Virus record (IMG/VR): IMGVR_UViG_3300020442_003817
Span: 1-26,784 of that record
Direction: 5' to 3' (one strand)
Source: a virus
Length of the DNA: 26,784 nt
Shown here piece by piece: positions 7,553 through 14,411 of the stretch (positions are counted from its first letter, which is position 1; the number at the start of each line of letters is the position of its first letter). The translations under genes were made by a program, and so were the position numbers. The notes beneath the pieces were generated by a model, which did no database searches, was not told the origin of the DNA, and saw only the letters and a program-made list of their open reading frames with translations.

Positions 7553-9061
7553 GTGACCGATTTAAAAGCCATTAACGATACTCTAGAGGCACAAGGTGAA
7601 ATTCTAGAAAACGTTGAACACAATACCGAGGCAACCAATAAAGGTATTCTAGGTATTTTTAATGAACAAAGGAGAAGTAGACTAGATACTTTAGAGGCCC
7701 AAAGGGAAACTAAAGAACAAGGTGCTACAGTTCAAAGGGCAGCACAAAGTAGTGCCGGTGAAAGTGGTGGTGGTTTAAATATACCTGGCATGTTAGGTCT
7801 GGGTGCACTAGGCTCTAAATTAGGACAATTATTTACCCTCGGTATGTTAACTAAATTATTTAAACGTGGTATTATAGGTGGTGTTATAACATTATTGGCC
7901 GATGAGGTCGGTGATTATGTAAAAACACTTACCGGTAATGATCTTGCAGGAGCATTAACAGAGGCTGGACTTGTTGGAGGTGGTATTGGTTATGCATTAT
8001 TTGGTCCAAAGGGTGCAGTACTTGGAGCCATTGCCAGTGCAGTTGTTGTTGCAAGTAATAAATTAACACAATATTTGGAAAAGGAATTAAAGGATTATAG
8101 CCCGGATTATAATTCAGTAATTGCTGAAGCACTTGGTGCTGGTACAACAATTGCTGCAGGTGCTGGTGTAGGATTTATGGTAGGAGGACCACTTGGAGCA
8201 GTTGTAGGTGCTGTAGTAGCCGGAAGTGCCGAATTAGTAGGGATGATTTCCAGATATAAAAATGATGAAAAATTTAGAAACCAAGTTGATTCCATTGGTG
8301 CCAGAATTGAAAGTCAACTAGAAAAAATAATGTCAAATGCTGGTGGAGTTGTTACAGATTTTCTTGCAGCATTGGGATTACCTTTTTTATCAAGTGATGA
8401 AAAAAATGCATTTGCCGAACAATTTCCAGATTTACAAAAAGAATTACAAGATGCACAACGCAGATTAGGAACTGAATTTGCTGCAAAGATAAGTCAACCA
8501 GGTGGTATATCAAATTTAACTCAACCAGAATTAGAAGAATTTAGAGCCCTTACGGATAGAATTGCTGCGATAAAAAGACAACGAGAACTATTTCTAACAA
8601 AATCAAATGAACAACTTGGTATTACTGATGAAGTGCTTGATTTTGGAATGGATGATACATCATCAAATAATGTAGTAGATCCTGGCCCTGCAATAAAAAA
8701 TGCCGCTCAGGCTACAGTTGATGCAGTTTCAGATGTAATTGCCGATGGTAATACAGGCGTCATGAAAATACCAGGGTATATAGCAGATTTACCAATGAGG
8801 GCTCAAGAAAACTATTTAATGCAAAATCAAGGACTATCGCCAAGTGATATTACAAAATTTAAAACACTGGCAAATGAAATGAATATGGGACTTATAGAAT
8901 ATTTGGAAAAAACTCGTACCAGTGGATCCACAATCGTTATGGATAATTCAGATAGGTCAACCACTGGTAGTTCAACCACCGCTCTTGTAGGATCTGGTAC
9001 TAATGCATTAGATATGAATAATCCAATATTAAAAAGAGCGATGGCTGGTATGGGTATGTAA
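7553..9061 (+). CDS. Candidate tail tape measure protein (gp29 position)
   Basis: This 502-residue protein starts at GTG with AGGGG seven bases upstream. The first 70 residues are charged and likely coiled coil (NDTLEAQGEILENVEHNTEA, then RRSRLDTLEAQRETKEQ). Residues about 75-235 hold three Gly/Ala-rich hydrophobic stretches (MLGLGALGSKLGQLF, GGGIGYALFGPKGAVLGAI, AAGAGVGFMVGGPLGAVVG), as commonly found in tape measure proteins. The rest is helical, with a Ser/Thr-rich tail. Its place right after a frameshifting chaperone is the classic tape measure place. No direct motif of T4 gp29 was recognised. A membrane-active ejected protein is the main alternative. The stop is directly adjacent to the convergent gp32 stop. 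Confidence 0.5.
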   Translation: MTDLKAINDTLEAQGEILENVEHNTEATNKGILGIFNEQRRSRLDTLEAQRETKEQGATVQRAAQSSAGESGGGLNIPGMLGLGALGSKLGQLFTLGMLTKLFKRGIIGGVITLLADEVGDYVKTLTGNDLAGALTEAGLVGGGIGYALFGPKGAVLGAIASAVVVASNKLTQYLEKELKDYSPDYNSVIAEALGAGTTIAAGAGVGFMVGGPLGAVVGAVVAGSAELVGMISRYKNDEKFRNQVDSIGARIESQLEKIMSNAGGVVTDFLAALGLPFLSSDEKNAFAEQFPDLQKELQDAQRRLGTEFAAKISQPGGISNLTQPELEEFRALTDRIAAIKRQRELFLTKSNEQLGITDEVLDFGMDDTSSNNVVDPGPAIKNAAQATVDAVSDVIADGNTGVMKIPGYIADLPMRAQENYLMQNQGLSPSDITKFKTLANEMNMGLIEYLEKTRTSGSTIVMDNSDRSTTGSSTTALVGSGTNALDMNNPILKRAMAGMGM

Positions 9062-9970
9062 TTAGTCTTCCTGAGCCAGTTTAGCAAAATAAGACATTGT
9101 ATCCTCATCATCTTGCAGATTAACTTGTTCTGCAGTGATAGGTTCTGCAACCTTATATTCTGGTGCCGGTGCTGGAGTATTCATTTGAATTTCCTGTTGC
9201 ATCGTTTGTGCACCCATTGATACCTCTTCACCTAGAACCCTGGCCAATTTAGCCTTAAGTTCATCGTATGTCTTATAGTTTTTAGGATCAGTAAACTCTT
9301 CTAGATTGTGTAACTGATTATATACAGATTCCAGTTTTGCCTCATCAGACCCATATAAAGGTGTTGGTGATGCAAACTCGGATTTATCATAGTTACGATA
9401 ACCTTCAACTTGACGGATCTTTAATTTAAAGTCTGCACCTTCCCAGAAATCAAATGGGTTTACAGGCTTTTCATCTTGGAATGATGGCTGCATTACATCC
9501 ATCACTTTATCAAAGATCTTCTTGCCAAATTTATAGAGAACAACACGTCCCTCGTTATGAGGTGCAGATGGATCCTCTACAACAAGAGCATTCACTACGT
9601 AGTGTAGTCGCCGTTTTTGTTTACGGGCTGTTTCCTTATCTTCTTCGTGTCCTGAATTCCAAAGCCTGGAGTTAAGCTCCCCGACTGGATCAGGTTGACC
9701 AATAGATGTAAGGCTGTTCTCGATATACCACAAACCGGTTGGTCCTTTAAATCCATGGTCCCAGTATCTGACCCAAGGTAGGTCTGATCCTTCGGCAGCT
9801 GGGAGGAATCTGAGGACTGCATATCCATTTCCGGCTTTATCTACGGTAGGTTTCCAAATTCGATCATCATCATAATTTTTCTTTTCACCACCTGCGGCAC
9901 CTACGGCCTCTGCAGCTTGAACAAGTTTGGAAATATCTGTACGGTTACGTTTTAGTGCTTCGAATGACAT
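9062..9970 (-). CDS. 32: gp32-like single-stranded DNA-binding protein
   Basis: This 302-residue protein coats single-stranded DNA during replication, recombination and repair. The N-terminal cooperativity segment is present (MSFEALKRNRTDISKL, basic LAST-like). The OB core follows: RFLPAAEGSDLPWVRYWDHG, YIENSLTSIGQPDPVGELNS, RLHYVVNALVVEDPSAPHNE, GRVVLYKFGKKIFDKV and FDFWEGADFKLKIRQVEGYR. The acidic tail that recruits partner proteins is QVNLQDDEDTMSYFAKLAQED cut by few charges. There is no cysteine anywhere, so the zinc site of T4 gp32 (one His, three Cys) is gone. A leader of about 36 bases with AAGGA precedes the ATG, behind a strong promoter. Confidence 0.95.
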   Translation of the reverse strand: MSFEALKRNRTDISKLVQAAEAVGAAGGEKKNYDDDRIWKPTVDKAGNGYAVLRFLPAAEGSDLPWVRYWDHGFKGPTGLWYIENSLTSIGQPDPVGELNSRLWNSGHEEDKETARKQKRRLHYVVNALVVEDPSAPHNEGRVVLYKFGKKIFDKVMDVMQPSFQDEKPVNPFDFWEGADFKLKIRQVEGYRNYDKSEFASPTPLYGSDEAKLESVYNQLHNLEEFTDPKNYKTYDELKAKLARVLGEEVSMGAQTMQQEIQMNTPAPAPEYKVAEPITAEQVNLQDDEDTMSYFAKLAQED

Positions 9971-10012
9971 TGTATTTTTTCCTTATATTTGCAATGTATG
10001 TTTGTATAGTTT

Positions 10013-10041
10013 ATTATAACACAGTATGACTGTAATGTAAA
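10013..10041 (-). promoter_or_regulatory. Sigma70-type promoter of gene 32
   Basis: Read on the minus strand: TTTACA (10041-10036), 17 bases, TATAAT (10018-10013). Initiation is expected near 10006, giving a leader of about 36 bases. The spacer contains a perfect inverted repeat, ACAGT-n3-ACTGT (10021-10033), which could be an operator. It lacks the upstream box seen at other promoters of this family. Confidence 0.75.
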
Positions 10042-10060
10042 ACTATATATAATAGTTTTA
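10038..10060 (-). repeat. AT-rich inverted repeat overlapping the gp33 stop and the gene 32 promoter
   Basis: Arms TAAAACTA (10038-10045) and TAGTTTTA (10053-10060) are perfect, with a 7-base loop. The right arm contains the stop codon of the gp33-like gene and the left arm overlaps the -35 box. Without a following T-run it is not a standard terminator. It may slow read-through transcripts or modulate gp32 expression. Confidence 0.5.
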
Positions 10061-10300
10061 CTCAAAAAAGGCAGAGTCAATAGAATTAGTTTTTGGTAAA
10101 AAATTTAACCCCATTGCCTCGGCCTCTAGTTTTCCTTTTATGATCGGAGAAATGAATTTACCTACATCCTCCGGATCAATATTATTTTCATCACAAAGGT
10201 GAAGAATGGCATCCATATATGGGATCCTAAGATCAGATACCGTCTTCTCTATCAATTTAGTAAATCTACTTTTATTTAGGAATTGTTCCTCTACCGTCAT
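10058..10300 (-). CDS. 33: Probable gp33-like late transcription coactivator
   Basis: This 80-residue acidic protein lies immediately upstream of gene 32, as in T4 where 33 and 32 are near neighbours. The recognisable pattern is MDAILHLCDENNIDPEDVGK, then SPIIKGKLEAEAMGLNFLPK, which resembles gp33 of marine T4-like phages. T4 gp33 (112 residues) bridges RNA polymerase and the sliding clamp so that gp55 can fire at TATAAATA promoters, two of which occur at 4818-4853. The start overlaps the stop of the upstream gene (ATGA). The clamp-binding C-terminus is not obvious except for the final DSAFFE, which has the hydrophobic/aromatic character expected. Confidence 0.65.
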   Translation of the reverse strand: MTVEEQFLNKSRFTKLIEKTVSDLRIPYMDAILHLCDENNIDPEDVGKFISPIIKGKLEAEAMGLNFLPKTNSIDSAFFE

Positions 10301-11424
10301 TTATCACATGCCCTTAATATAATTGTATCACTATTTAACCTACCATTTGGTGTGGTGGTTTTTGTTGTTAATGTTTTCCACTCCTTGTCAATTTGATTTG
10401 GAGTTTTATTTAATACCAAGGGCAAGAAATCCAATGGTTTTCTTAATCGTGTTGAACGACTGGATGGACCAAAGTTTTTAATTGTGGTACCAGAGATTTC
10501 AAACCCACTAGGACTTTCGGTAACGTATTCAGTGAGTGACTTATGTTTAGTATTGAACACGTATATCCTAAACGAACCAATGATTTTAATTGGTGGTATG
10601 GATACCAATTTAAATTCTGTATCCTCTTTTTTGTATTTTACTTTTGCAACTTGTTTGTCTGCTGCACGAGGTTTGTTGTTGGACTTTATTGCCCGTGTGG
10701 CTCGTGCAGCAGATTTTATACGGTCTAGATCATCAAGCATTTTATTGCACTCTGATAGCCGTCGCTTGAGTTCGGGCCGTTTCAGGTGTGAGTATCCCTC
10801 AACTGCCTGATCACAACGCTTGTGCAGCGCATCTTCATAGTCTAGGGCCCATCCCTCAATTACTTTACGCACAGGAATTGTGGCAGAACCACTCAGTCCG
10901 TGCTTTTTAAATTGTTGATAAACATCAAGTTCTGCCTTTTCACCTTCGATCCAGGCATCTTCAAGATCCAATAAATCTTGCATAATGGTATTTGAAATTT
11001 TATTTGCAAGTCGTTGTGCAGGTGACAGTGTAATTACATTGTCATCTTTTTTAGTCTGTGCAGCCTTTTCTGCCTTGTAGGTTTTACCAGATTCGATAAG
11101 TCCTGCAAGATATTTTTTAAGACTGTTTTCCCAATATTCAGTTTTTTCATCTTGTGGTAAATCTGAATTTAACCAAAAGGCAATACATGAATAGTGGCTG
11201 AAACAAGTAAATTTATAATCCGGATTTGCCAGAATAGCAGACGATTCAGCCTTACTGTAAACACGTTTCACGTACGTTTTAAGGCTAGCTGCAAGATCCT
11301 TACGATCCAGTTCCATATGGAAATAATACTTGACTGCCTCATAACCTTTATCAATAGGTGCAGCTGCAATACCAGTACGTGCTCTTGCTCTTACTTTTTT
11401 CTGTTTACGTTTTACCATAGGCAT
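10297..11424 (-). CDS. Conserved hypothetical protein, basic N-terminus, upstream of gp33
   Basis: I do not recognise this 375-residue protein. The N-terminal 18 residues are strongly basic (MVKRKQKKVRARARTG). Residues 25-150 include AVKYYFHMELDRKDLAASLK and YKFTCFSHYSCIAFWLNSD. Residues 180-260 are rich in Lys, Arg, Asp and Glu and likely helical or coiled coil (RPELKRRLSECNKMLDDLDR). The last 120 residues look beta-rich (KIIGSFRIYVFNTKHKSLTE, then FEISGTTIKNF). It is the first gene of the operon that includes gp33, with ribosome site GGAG 8 bases before ATG and a promoter at 11457-11485. Expression with gp33 and gp32 suggests a DNA or transcription role, by context only. Confidence 0.85.
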   Translation of the reverse strand: MPMVKRKQKKVRARARTGIAAAPIDKGYEAVKYYFHMELDRKDLAASLKTYVKRVYSKAESSAILANPDYKFTCFSHYSCIAFWLNSDLPQDEKTEYWENSLKKYLAGLIESGKTYKAEKAAQTKKDDNVITLSPAQRLANKISNTIMQDLLDLEDAWIEGEKAELDVYQQFKKHGLSGSATIPVRKVIEGWALDYEDALHKRCDQAVEGYSHLKRPELKRRLSECNKMLDDLDRIKSAARATRAIKSNNKPRAADKQVAKVKYKKEDTEFKLVSIPPIKIIGSFRIYVFNTKHKSLTEYVTESPSGFEISGTTIKNFGPSSRSTRLRKPLDFLPLVLNKTPNQIDKEWKTLTTKTTTPNGRLNSDTIILRACDK

Positions 11425-11456
11425 TTAGATAACTCCTCTTTTTTTATCATACATAT

Positions 11457-11485
11457 ATTCTACTACACTTTTATGCATTTGTAAA
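11457..11485 (-). promoter_or_regulatory. Sigma70-type promoter of the 11424-10058 operon, with upstream box
   Basis: Minus strand: TTTACA (11485-11480), 17 bases, TAGAAT (11462-11457). Directly upstream is ATGCATTTTTTTG, close to the box found before other promoters of the set, and farther up a T/A tract that could act as an UP element. The leader to the ATG at 11424 is about 26 bases and includes GAGGAG. Confidence 0.75.
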
Positions 11486-11516
11486 CAAAAAAATGCATTT
11501 TTTTTAAAAAAAGTTT

Positions 11517-11696
11517 TTAATCGCAATTTTTTGGTCCGTTAATACATAATTCCTCACGAGTAAATTCACTAATAGGACCACTTGAAAAGCCGCCTATGAT
11601 GGAACTAATATCACTACTTAACATTAGTAATAATAATGATACAAATATAATACCAAAAAATATTATAAAAAAGTCAGGCCACCAAGGCATGTGCAT
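11517..11696 (-). CDS. Small single-helix membrane protein (59 residues)
   Basis: The gene runs from ATG at 11696 to TAA. The product begins MHMPWWPDFFIIFFGIIFVS and continues with LLLLML, so residues about 8-27 form one strong membrane helix. A short polar tail follows, with two cysteines (ELCINGPKNC). The ribosome site GAGGA lies inside the last codons of the upstream gene, 9 bases before ATG; a second ATG at 11690 is possible. It is the last gene of the operon started at the promoter 12227-12255. Function unknown: single-helix phage peptides of this kind can act at the inner membrane in lysis timing or exclusion, but nothing here proves it. Confidence 0.7.
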   Translation of the reverse strand: MHMPWWPDFFIIFFGIIFVSLLLLMLSSDISSIIGGFSSGPISEFTREELCINGPKNCD

Positions 11697-11701
11697 AGGT
11701 T

Positions 11702-12046
11702 TTATCCTCTACGCATTCTAGCAATTTCATGAGCATCGTTGCTGTCCTTACGAATAGGTACCATATTTGATTTATGAAGAGTGCCAATCCCAGCGATCTC
11801 ATCACCGGTATATTGGTTAGCCTTACGTCTACCTTCTACCTTCATGATGCGATCGCTGGTGGGCACAGTCTCGGCCACAGTATAATCTGGAAGGTCAGCT
11901 TTCCAGATACCACCTTTTTGATACCCAAGAGACTTGAGGAGTTTAGCCGTCTTGCGTTCTTCTTCTAGTACAGCAGCGGTCTTCTTGCGGGATTTGCGCT
12001 TACGAGTAGAAATGGTGGTCATACCGCGAACGAGGTGCATAGTCAT
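11702..12046 (-). CDS. Small basic conserved phage protein
   Basis: This 114-residue protein has a basic N-terminal half (STRKRKSRKKTAAVLEEERK, then LLKSLGYQKG) and a C-terminal motif (YTGDEIAGIGTLHKSNMVPI, then DAHEIARMRR) that I recognise from uncharacterised small proteins of marine T4-like phages. No enzyme motif is visible. The start at 12046 overlaps the upstream stop (ATGA). A later in-frame ATG at 12022 is less likely because coupling would be lost. The basic content suggests nucleic-acid contact, but this is inference. Confidence 0.75.
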   Translation of the reverse strand: MTMHLVRGMTTISTRKRKSRKKTAAVLEEERKTAKLLKSLGYQKGGIWKADLPDYTVAETVPTSDRIMKVEGRRKANQYTGDEIAGIGTLHKSNMVPIRKDSNDAHEIARMRRG

Positions 12047-12225
12047 CTGTAATACTGCCTTTCTTCCATTGATTTAATACGCATTTCCAAATATTTAATA
12101 ACCATAGAATATTGAGGCCAATCCTCGTGACTTTGATCAAACAAAGATTTTATTCTGTGTATCTCTCCATCAAATATCCTACAAGCCATCATCCGATCGG
12201 AAGACATATTTTCAAACATAGGCAT
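12043..12225 (-). CDS. Small acidic/helical protein directly at the promoter, start uncertain
   Basis: This reading frame gives 60 residues from the ATG at 12225 or 58 from the ATG at 12219. It includes MACRIFDGEIHRIKSLFDQS and YLEMRIKSMEERQYYR, likely two helices. The promoter -10 box (12232-12227) ends only one base before the first ATG, so transcription should begin near 12220-12219, at the second ATG. No ribosome site is present. If the promoter is real, the message is leaderless and the start is 12219. Function is unknown. Its stop overlaps the next start (ATGA). Confidence 0.65.
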   Translation of the reverse strand: MPMFENMSSDRMMACRIFDGEIHRIKSLFDQSHEDWPQYSMVIKYLEMRIKSMEERQYYR

Positions 12226-12226
12226 T

Positions 12227-12255
12227 ATTATATCACACTTCTATCTGTTTGTAAA
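12227..12255 (-). promoter_or_regulatory. Sigma70-type promoter of the 12225-11517 operon
   Basis: Minus strand: TTTACA (12255-12250), 17 bases, TATAAT (12232-12227). AATAGGGG lies directly before the -35 box, as in the promoters at 15507 and 25651. It sits in the 33-base gap after the lipoprotein gene stop, and the start codon follows almost at once. Confidence 0.75.
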
Positions 12256-12258
12256 CCC

Positions 12259-12912
12259 CTATTGTGCCTCGGGGTCAGGAATATTTCCAATTGCATCAAT
12301 AAGGATTTGTGCCTCGGCAAGTTCATCTGCCTTTTGCGCCTGAACATTTGCATCCAATTCCTTAAATGCCTTTGTTTCACGTAATTTATCCAATAGGACT
12401 TCATTCTGTTGGATACGTGTTTTAATTACGGCATTTGCAACAGCATTCTTATATTCCAGAAGTACGTATGCACGATATTGTGTACCATTTTGTACAATTA
12501 CATTTTCTTTGACTGTATAACCGGCAACGTCTGCATCTGCAATAAGATTACGAGTTACTTGTTCAAAGTTATTTTGTACACGACTATCAAAGTCTGTGGC
12601 ACCAAGTTTGGTTTTAAACATTTTCATTTGCGATCTGATTCGACTATCGACACGATCTGCAAGAGTTGTCTTTGCAGACAATACAGCAATGTCAACTGCC
12701 AGTTGAAGATCCGGTGTAACTGCAGTACCAACTGCATATACTGCATCTTCATCCTTAGGAATATTTGTATACCAACTTGGCATATCGTCAATTTGACTTT
12801 TTACCTGTTCTGATTGATACTCAAACATCTGCTTTGACATAGCTGTTTCAGGTGGGGTTTTGTCACAAGCAGCAACTGCTGCAACAAGAGGAATAAGTGC
12901 TAACCTTTTCAT
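12259..12912 (-). CDS. Secreted lipoprotein, LPP20-like
   Basis: With the start at 12912 the product is 217 residues. MKRLALIPLVAAVAAC is a lipoprotein signal with lipobox VAAC, Cys16 being the lipidated residue. The mature part contains DMPSWYTNIPKDEDAVYAVG, then DLQLAVDIAVLSAKTTLADR, the pattern of LPP20-type lipoproteins (bacterial outer-membrane or periplasmic proteins). The last 50 residues are helical and charged. The longer frame from 12924 is rejected because GGAG lies 6 bases before the 12912 ATG and the upstream gene ends one base before it. It is last in the operon from 14068. A host-envelope role (exclusion, lysis or envelope remodelling) is inferred from localisation only. Confidence 0.8.
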   Translation of the reverse strand: MKRLALIPLVAAVAACDKTPPETAMSKQMFEYQSEQVKSQIDDMPSWYTNIPKDEDAVYAVGTAVTPDLQLAVDIAVLSAKTTLADRVDSRIRSQMKMFKTKLGATDFDSRVQNNFEQVTRNLIADADVAGYTVKENVIVQNGTQYRAYVLLEYKNAVANAVIKTRIQQNEVLLDKLRETKAFKELDANVQAQKADELAEAQILIDAIGNIPDPEAQ

Positions 12913-12913
12913 T

Positions 12914-13039
12914 TTATACTCCATTTAAAACTGCGACAATATTATCGCGCATACCAGAGGTAACAAACCAATTCATAACCTCAGGGTTGTATATCACTAG
13001 TGCTGCACCAGCAATTATACCTAATACAAATCTAAACAT
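12914..13039 (-). CDS. Small single-helix membrane protein (41 residues)
   Basis: The gene runs from ATG at 13039 to TAA at 12914. It begins MFRFVLGIIAGAALVIYNPE, a clear membrane helix of about 16 residues, followed by MNWFVTSGMRDNIVAVLNGV. Ribosome site AGGAG lies 7 bases before ATG. The stop is one base before the lipoprotein start, and its last codons supply the lipoprotein's ribosome site, which supports both genes. Function unknown; it is presumably co-produced with the two secreted proteins on either side. Confidence 0.75.
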   Translation of the reverse strand: MFRFVLGIIAGAALVIYNPEVMNWFVTSGMRDNIVAVLNGV

Positions 13040-13317
13040 TACATAACTCCTAGACTGACCAATGTACTAAAGAGGTGAGTGATTCCATTGTTTTCTTCTT
13101 CCACGCCAAATAAAAACTCACCTACTGACCTGTTCTTGGCGGGTATTTTCTTTTCCACAATAATTGTTTTTGGTGGTGTTTTACAATCATAACTTTTGAT
13201 ATCATTAATTACACTACCGTCTTTGAAAAATGTTCTCTGTGAATAAAAACAGTCCTGTGCCTGGGCACTAGTTCCAATCATTATCCATAGCAACGGTATC
13301 GCGATACCTTTCACCAT
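13039..13317 (-). CDS. Small secreted protein with Sec signal peptide
   Basis: The start at 13317 is chosen because GGAG lies 8 bases before it and it opens a standard signal peptide (MVKGIAIPLLWIMIGTSAQA, cut before QDCFYS). The longer frame to 13422 would bury the signal. The mature protein of about 72 residues has two cysteines (QDCFYSQ, KSYDCKTPP) that could form one disulfide, a basic middle (IIVEKKIPAKNRS) and a hydrophobic end (THLFSTLVSLGVM). I do not recognise the family. It forms a group with the lipoprotein and membrane peptide downstream, so it probably acts in the periplasm. Confidence 0.75.
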   Translation of the reverse strand: MVKGIAIPLLWIMIGTSAQAQDCFYSQRTFFKDGSVINDIKSYDCKTPPKTIIVEKKIPAKNRSVGEFLFGVEEENNGITHLFSTLVSLGVM

Positions 13318-13564
13318 AGTATTTCTCCGCATATTGTGGTGCATCTTGAAAGTGATTATGGTTTTCATCCATACGGGAAACCATATCGTCAAGTTTTTTG
13401 CGCTCTGGTTTATCAATTTCATCTACATACCTACGAACCCGTGCAGCACTGGCTGCTAGTCTTGCACGTCGAGCCTTACGAGCAGCAAGTCTGTCTGCTG
13501 CATCTCTGATTGCTTGCATACGTTCTTCATAGGTAGAGTTTTTTGTAATTACAATATTAGACAT
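13268..13564 (-). CDS. Small Ala/Arg-rich helical protein
   Basis: The product from the ATG at 13564 is 98 residues. GGAG lies 8 bases before this start, while the longer frame (13585) has none. Residues 12-60 form a long helix rich in Ala and Arg (AIRDAADRLAARKARRARLA, then VRRYVDEIDKPERKKLDDMV), and the tail is acidic and aromatic. A basic helix of this kind may bind RNA or DNA or be a coiled coil. No family recognised. It overlaps both neighbours, so it is translationally coupled in the 14037-12259 operon. Confidence 0.75.
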   Translation of the reverse strand: MSNIVITKNSTYEERMQAIRDAADRLAARKARRARLAASAARVRRYVDEIDKPERKKLDDMVSRMDENHNHFQDAPQYAEKYYGERYRDTVAMDNDWN

Positions 13565-13766
13565 TATATTCGCTCCAAAATTCATTCCAAAGTTCTTCTA
13601 CAAATTCCAACTGTTCGTTAACAGACATATATTCAATGTCATTCCAACACTTATCTCTTGTCAGTGCCATGTGAAGTTCTGTAATATGTTCACATCCACC
13701 AATTCTAAGATTAACTGAGTTGATAAACTGCTCTTCACAATCCATTACGTAAGATGACATTCCCAT
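13557..13766 (-). CDS. Small acidic protein, unknown
   Basis: The product from ATG at 13766 is 69 residues, starting MGMSSYVMDCEEQF. GGGAGG lies 6 bases before this ATG and within the end of the upstream gene, which decides the start over the longer frame from 13844. The protein is acidic with four cysteines or near-cysteine positions spread over it (MDC, GGCEH, DKCWN) and ends with FVEELWNEFWSEYNV. No recognised domain. Confidence 0.7.
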   Translation of the reverse strand: MGMSSYVMDCEEQFINSVNLRIGGCEHITELHMALTRDKCWNDIEYMSVNEQLEFVEELWNEFWSEYNV

Positions 13767-13767
13767 A

Positions 13768-14037
13768 TTAAACCTCCCAACCAAGATTTTTAGCAACCCA
13801 ATCAGAACCGAGATCTGCAGCCAAAGCCAATACCACACCCTCACGTGGATGTGTATCCATACGGTCGATAAATGTTTTTAGTGAACCTATATGGCCACGA
13901 TTAAAACGTTCCTTAACCTCGATGACATCGTTACGATCCTCGGCATACATTTCAGCCATATCGTTGTCGACACCCATAAATTCTACGTGTGAATTCCAAA
14001 GGCTTTTTTCTAATTTTGTAAGGTTTTCCAAAAACAT
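13768..14037 (-). CDS. Small acidic protein, first gene of operon, unknown
   Basis: This 89-residue protein begins MFLENLTKLEKSLWNSHVEF and has NDMAEMYAEDRNDVIEVKER and REGVVLALAADLGSDWVAKN. It is probably all helical and acidic. Ribosome site GAGGAG lies 6 bases before ATG, and the promoter at 14068-14096 leaves a leader of about 24 bases. I do not recognise a family. Being promoter-proximal, it is likely among the most highly translated early proteins here. Confidence 0.75.
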   Translation of the reverse strand: MFLENLTKLEKSLWNSHVEFMGVDNDMAEMYAEDRNDVIEVKERFNRGHIGSLKTFIDRMDTHPREGVVLALAADLGSDWVAKNLGWEV

Positions 14038-14067
14038 TTTTTATCTCCTCTTTGATTTTATAAGTAT

Positions 14068-14096
14068 ATTATATACTATTTTTATGCGTCTGTAAA
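14068..14096 (-). promoter_or_regulatory. Sigma70-type promoter of the 14037-12259 operon, with upstream box
   Basis: Minus strand: TTTACA (14096-14091), 17 bases, TATAAT (14073-14068). GTGCGTTTTTTTG precedes the -35 box, matching the upstream box of the promoter at 11457 except for two bases. The leader contains GAGGAG before the ATG at 14037. Confidence 0.75.
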
Positions 14097-14147
14097 CAAA
14101 AAAACGCACTTAAATATGTTTTAAAAACAATAACTTGTAAAATAGTT

Positions 14148-14411
14148 TTAGGAACGATAAATTTTTTGCAGATGAGTTTCAAATTGTTCCACTTTTTCAA
14201 TACGATTTGGCCATAATATGTATTCCTTTTCAGGATTCTTTTTTAAATTATTTAATAATGGTACAATTGCATTGTAAAGTTTATCCAGTTTATCTTGAGT
14301 TGTTGTGGCCATTTGTTCGGCATTATTTGCCAAGGCCTGTGTTTGTTGAACTGCCTTTAATTCAGATTCGTCTACTGCAGTAAAACCAAAATCAAAAAAA
14401 TCATCAGACAT
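14148..14411 (-). CDS. Conserved small protein of T4-like phages, unknown
   Basis: The product from ATG at 14411 is 87 residues. GGAG lies 8 bases before it; the upstream in-frame ATG at 14417 is too close to that site. The opening (MSDDFFDFGFTAVDESEL) and the end (LLNNLKKNPEKEYILWPNRI, then EQFETHLQKI) resemble a small protein widely kept in marine T4-like phages. The middle is a polar helix (QTQALANNAEQMATTTQDKL), likely coiled coil. Function is not known to me. The start overlaps the end of the small membrane-protein gene by eight bases. Confidence 0.8.
   Translation of the reverse strand: MSDDFFDFGFTAVDESELKAVQQTQALANNAEQMATTTQDKLDKLYNAIVPLLNNLKKNPEKEYILWPNRIEKVEQFETHLQKIYRS

Noticed and set aside
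12409-12813. 134-residue plus-strand frame rich in Cys, Ile and Tyr
   Set aside because: It mirrors the lipoprotein gene on the other strand. Composition is typical of a shadow frame.
12940-12957. Imperfect palindrome GCGACAATATTATCGC
   Set aside because: It lies inside the coding part of a 41-residue gene, has short arms and no T-run, so chance is likely.
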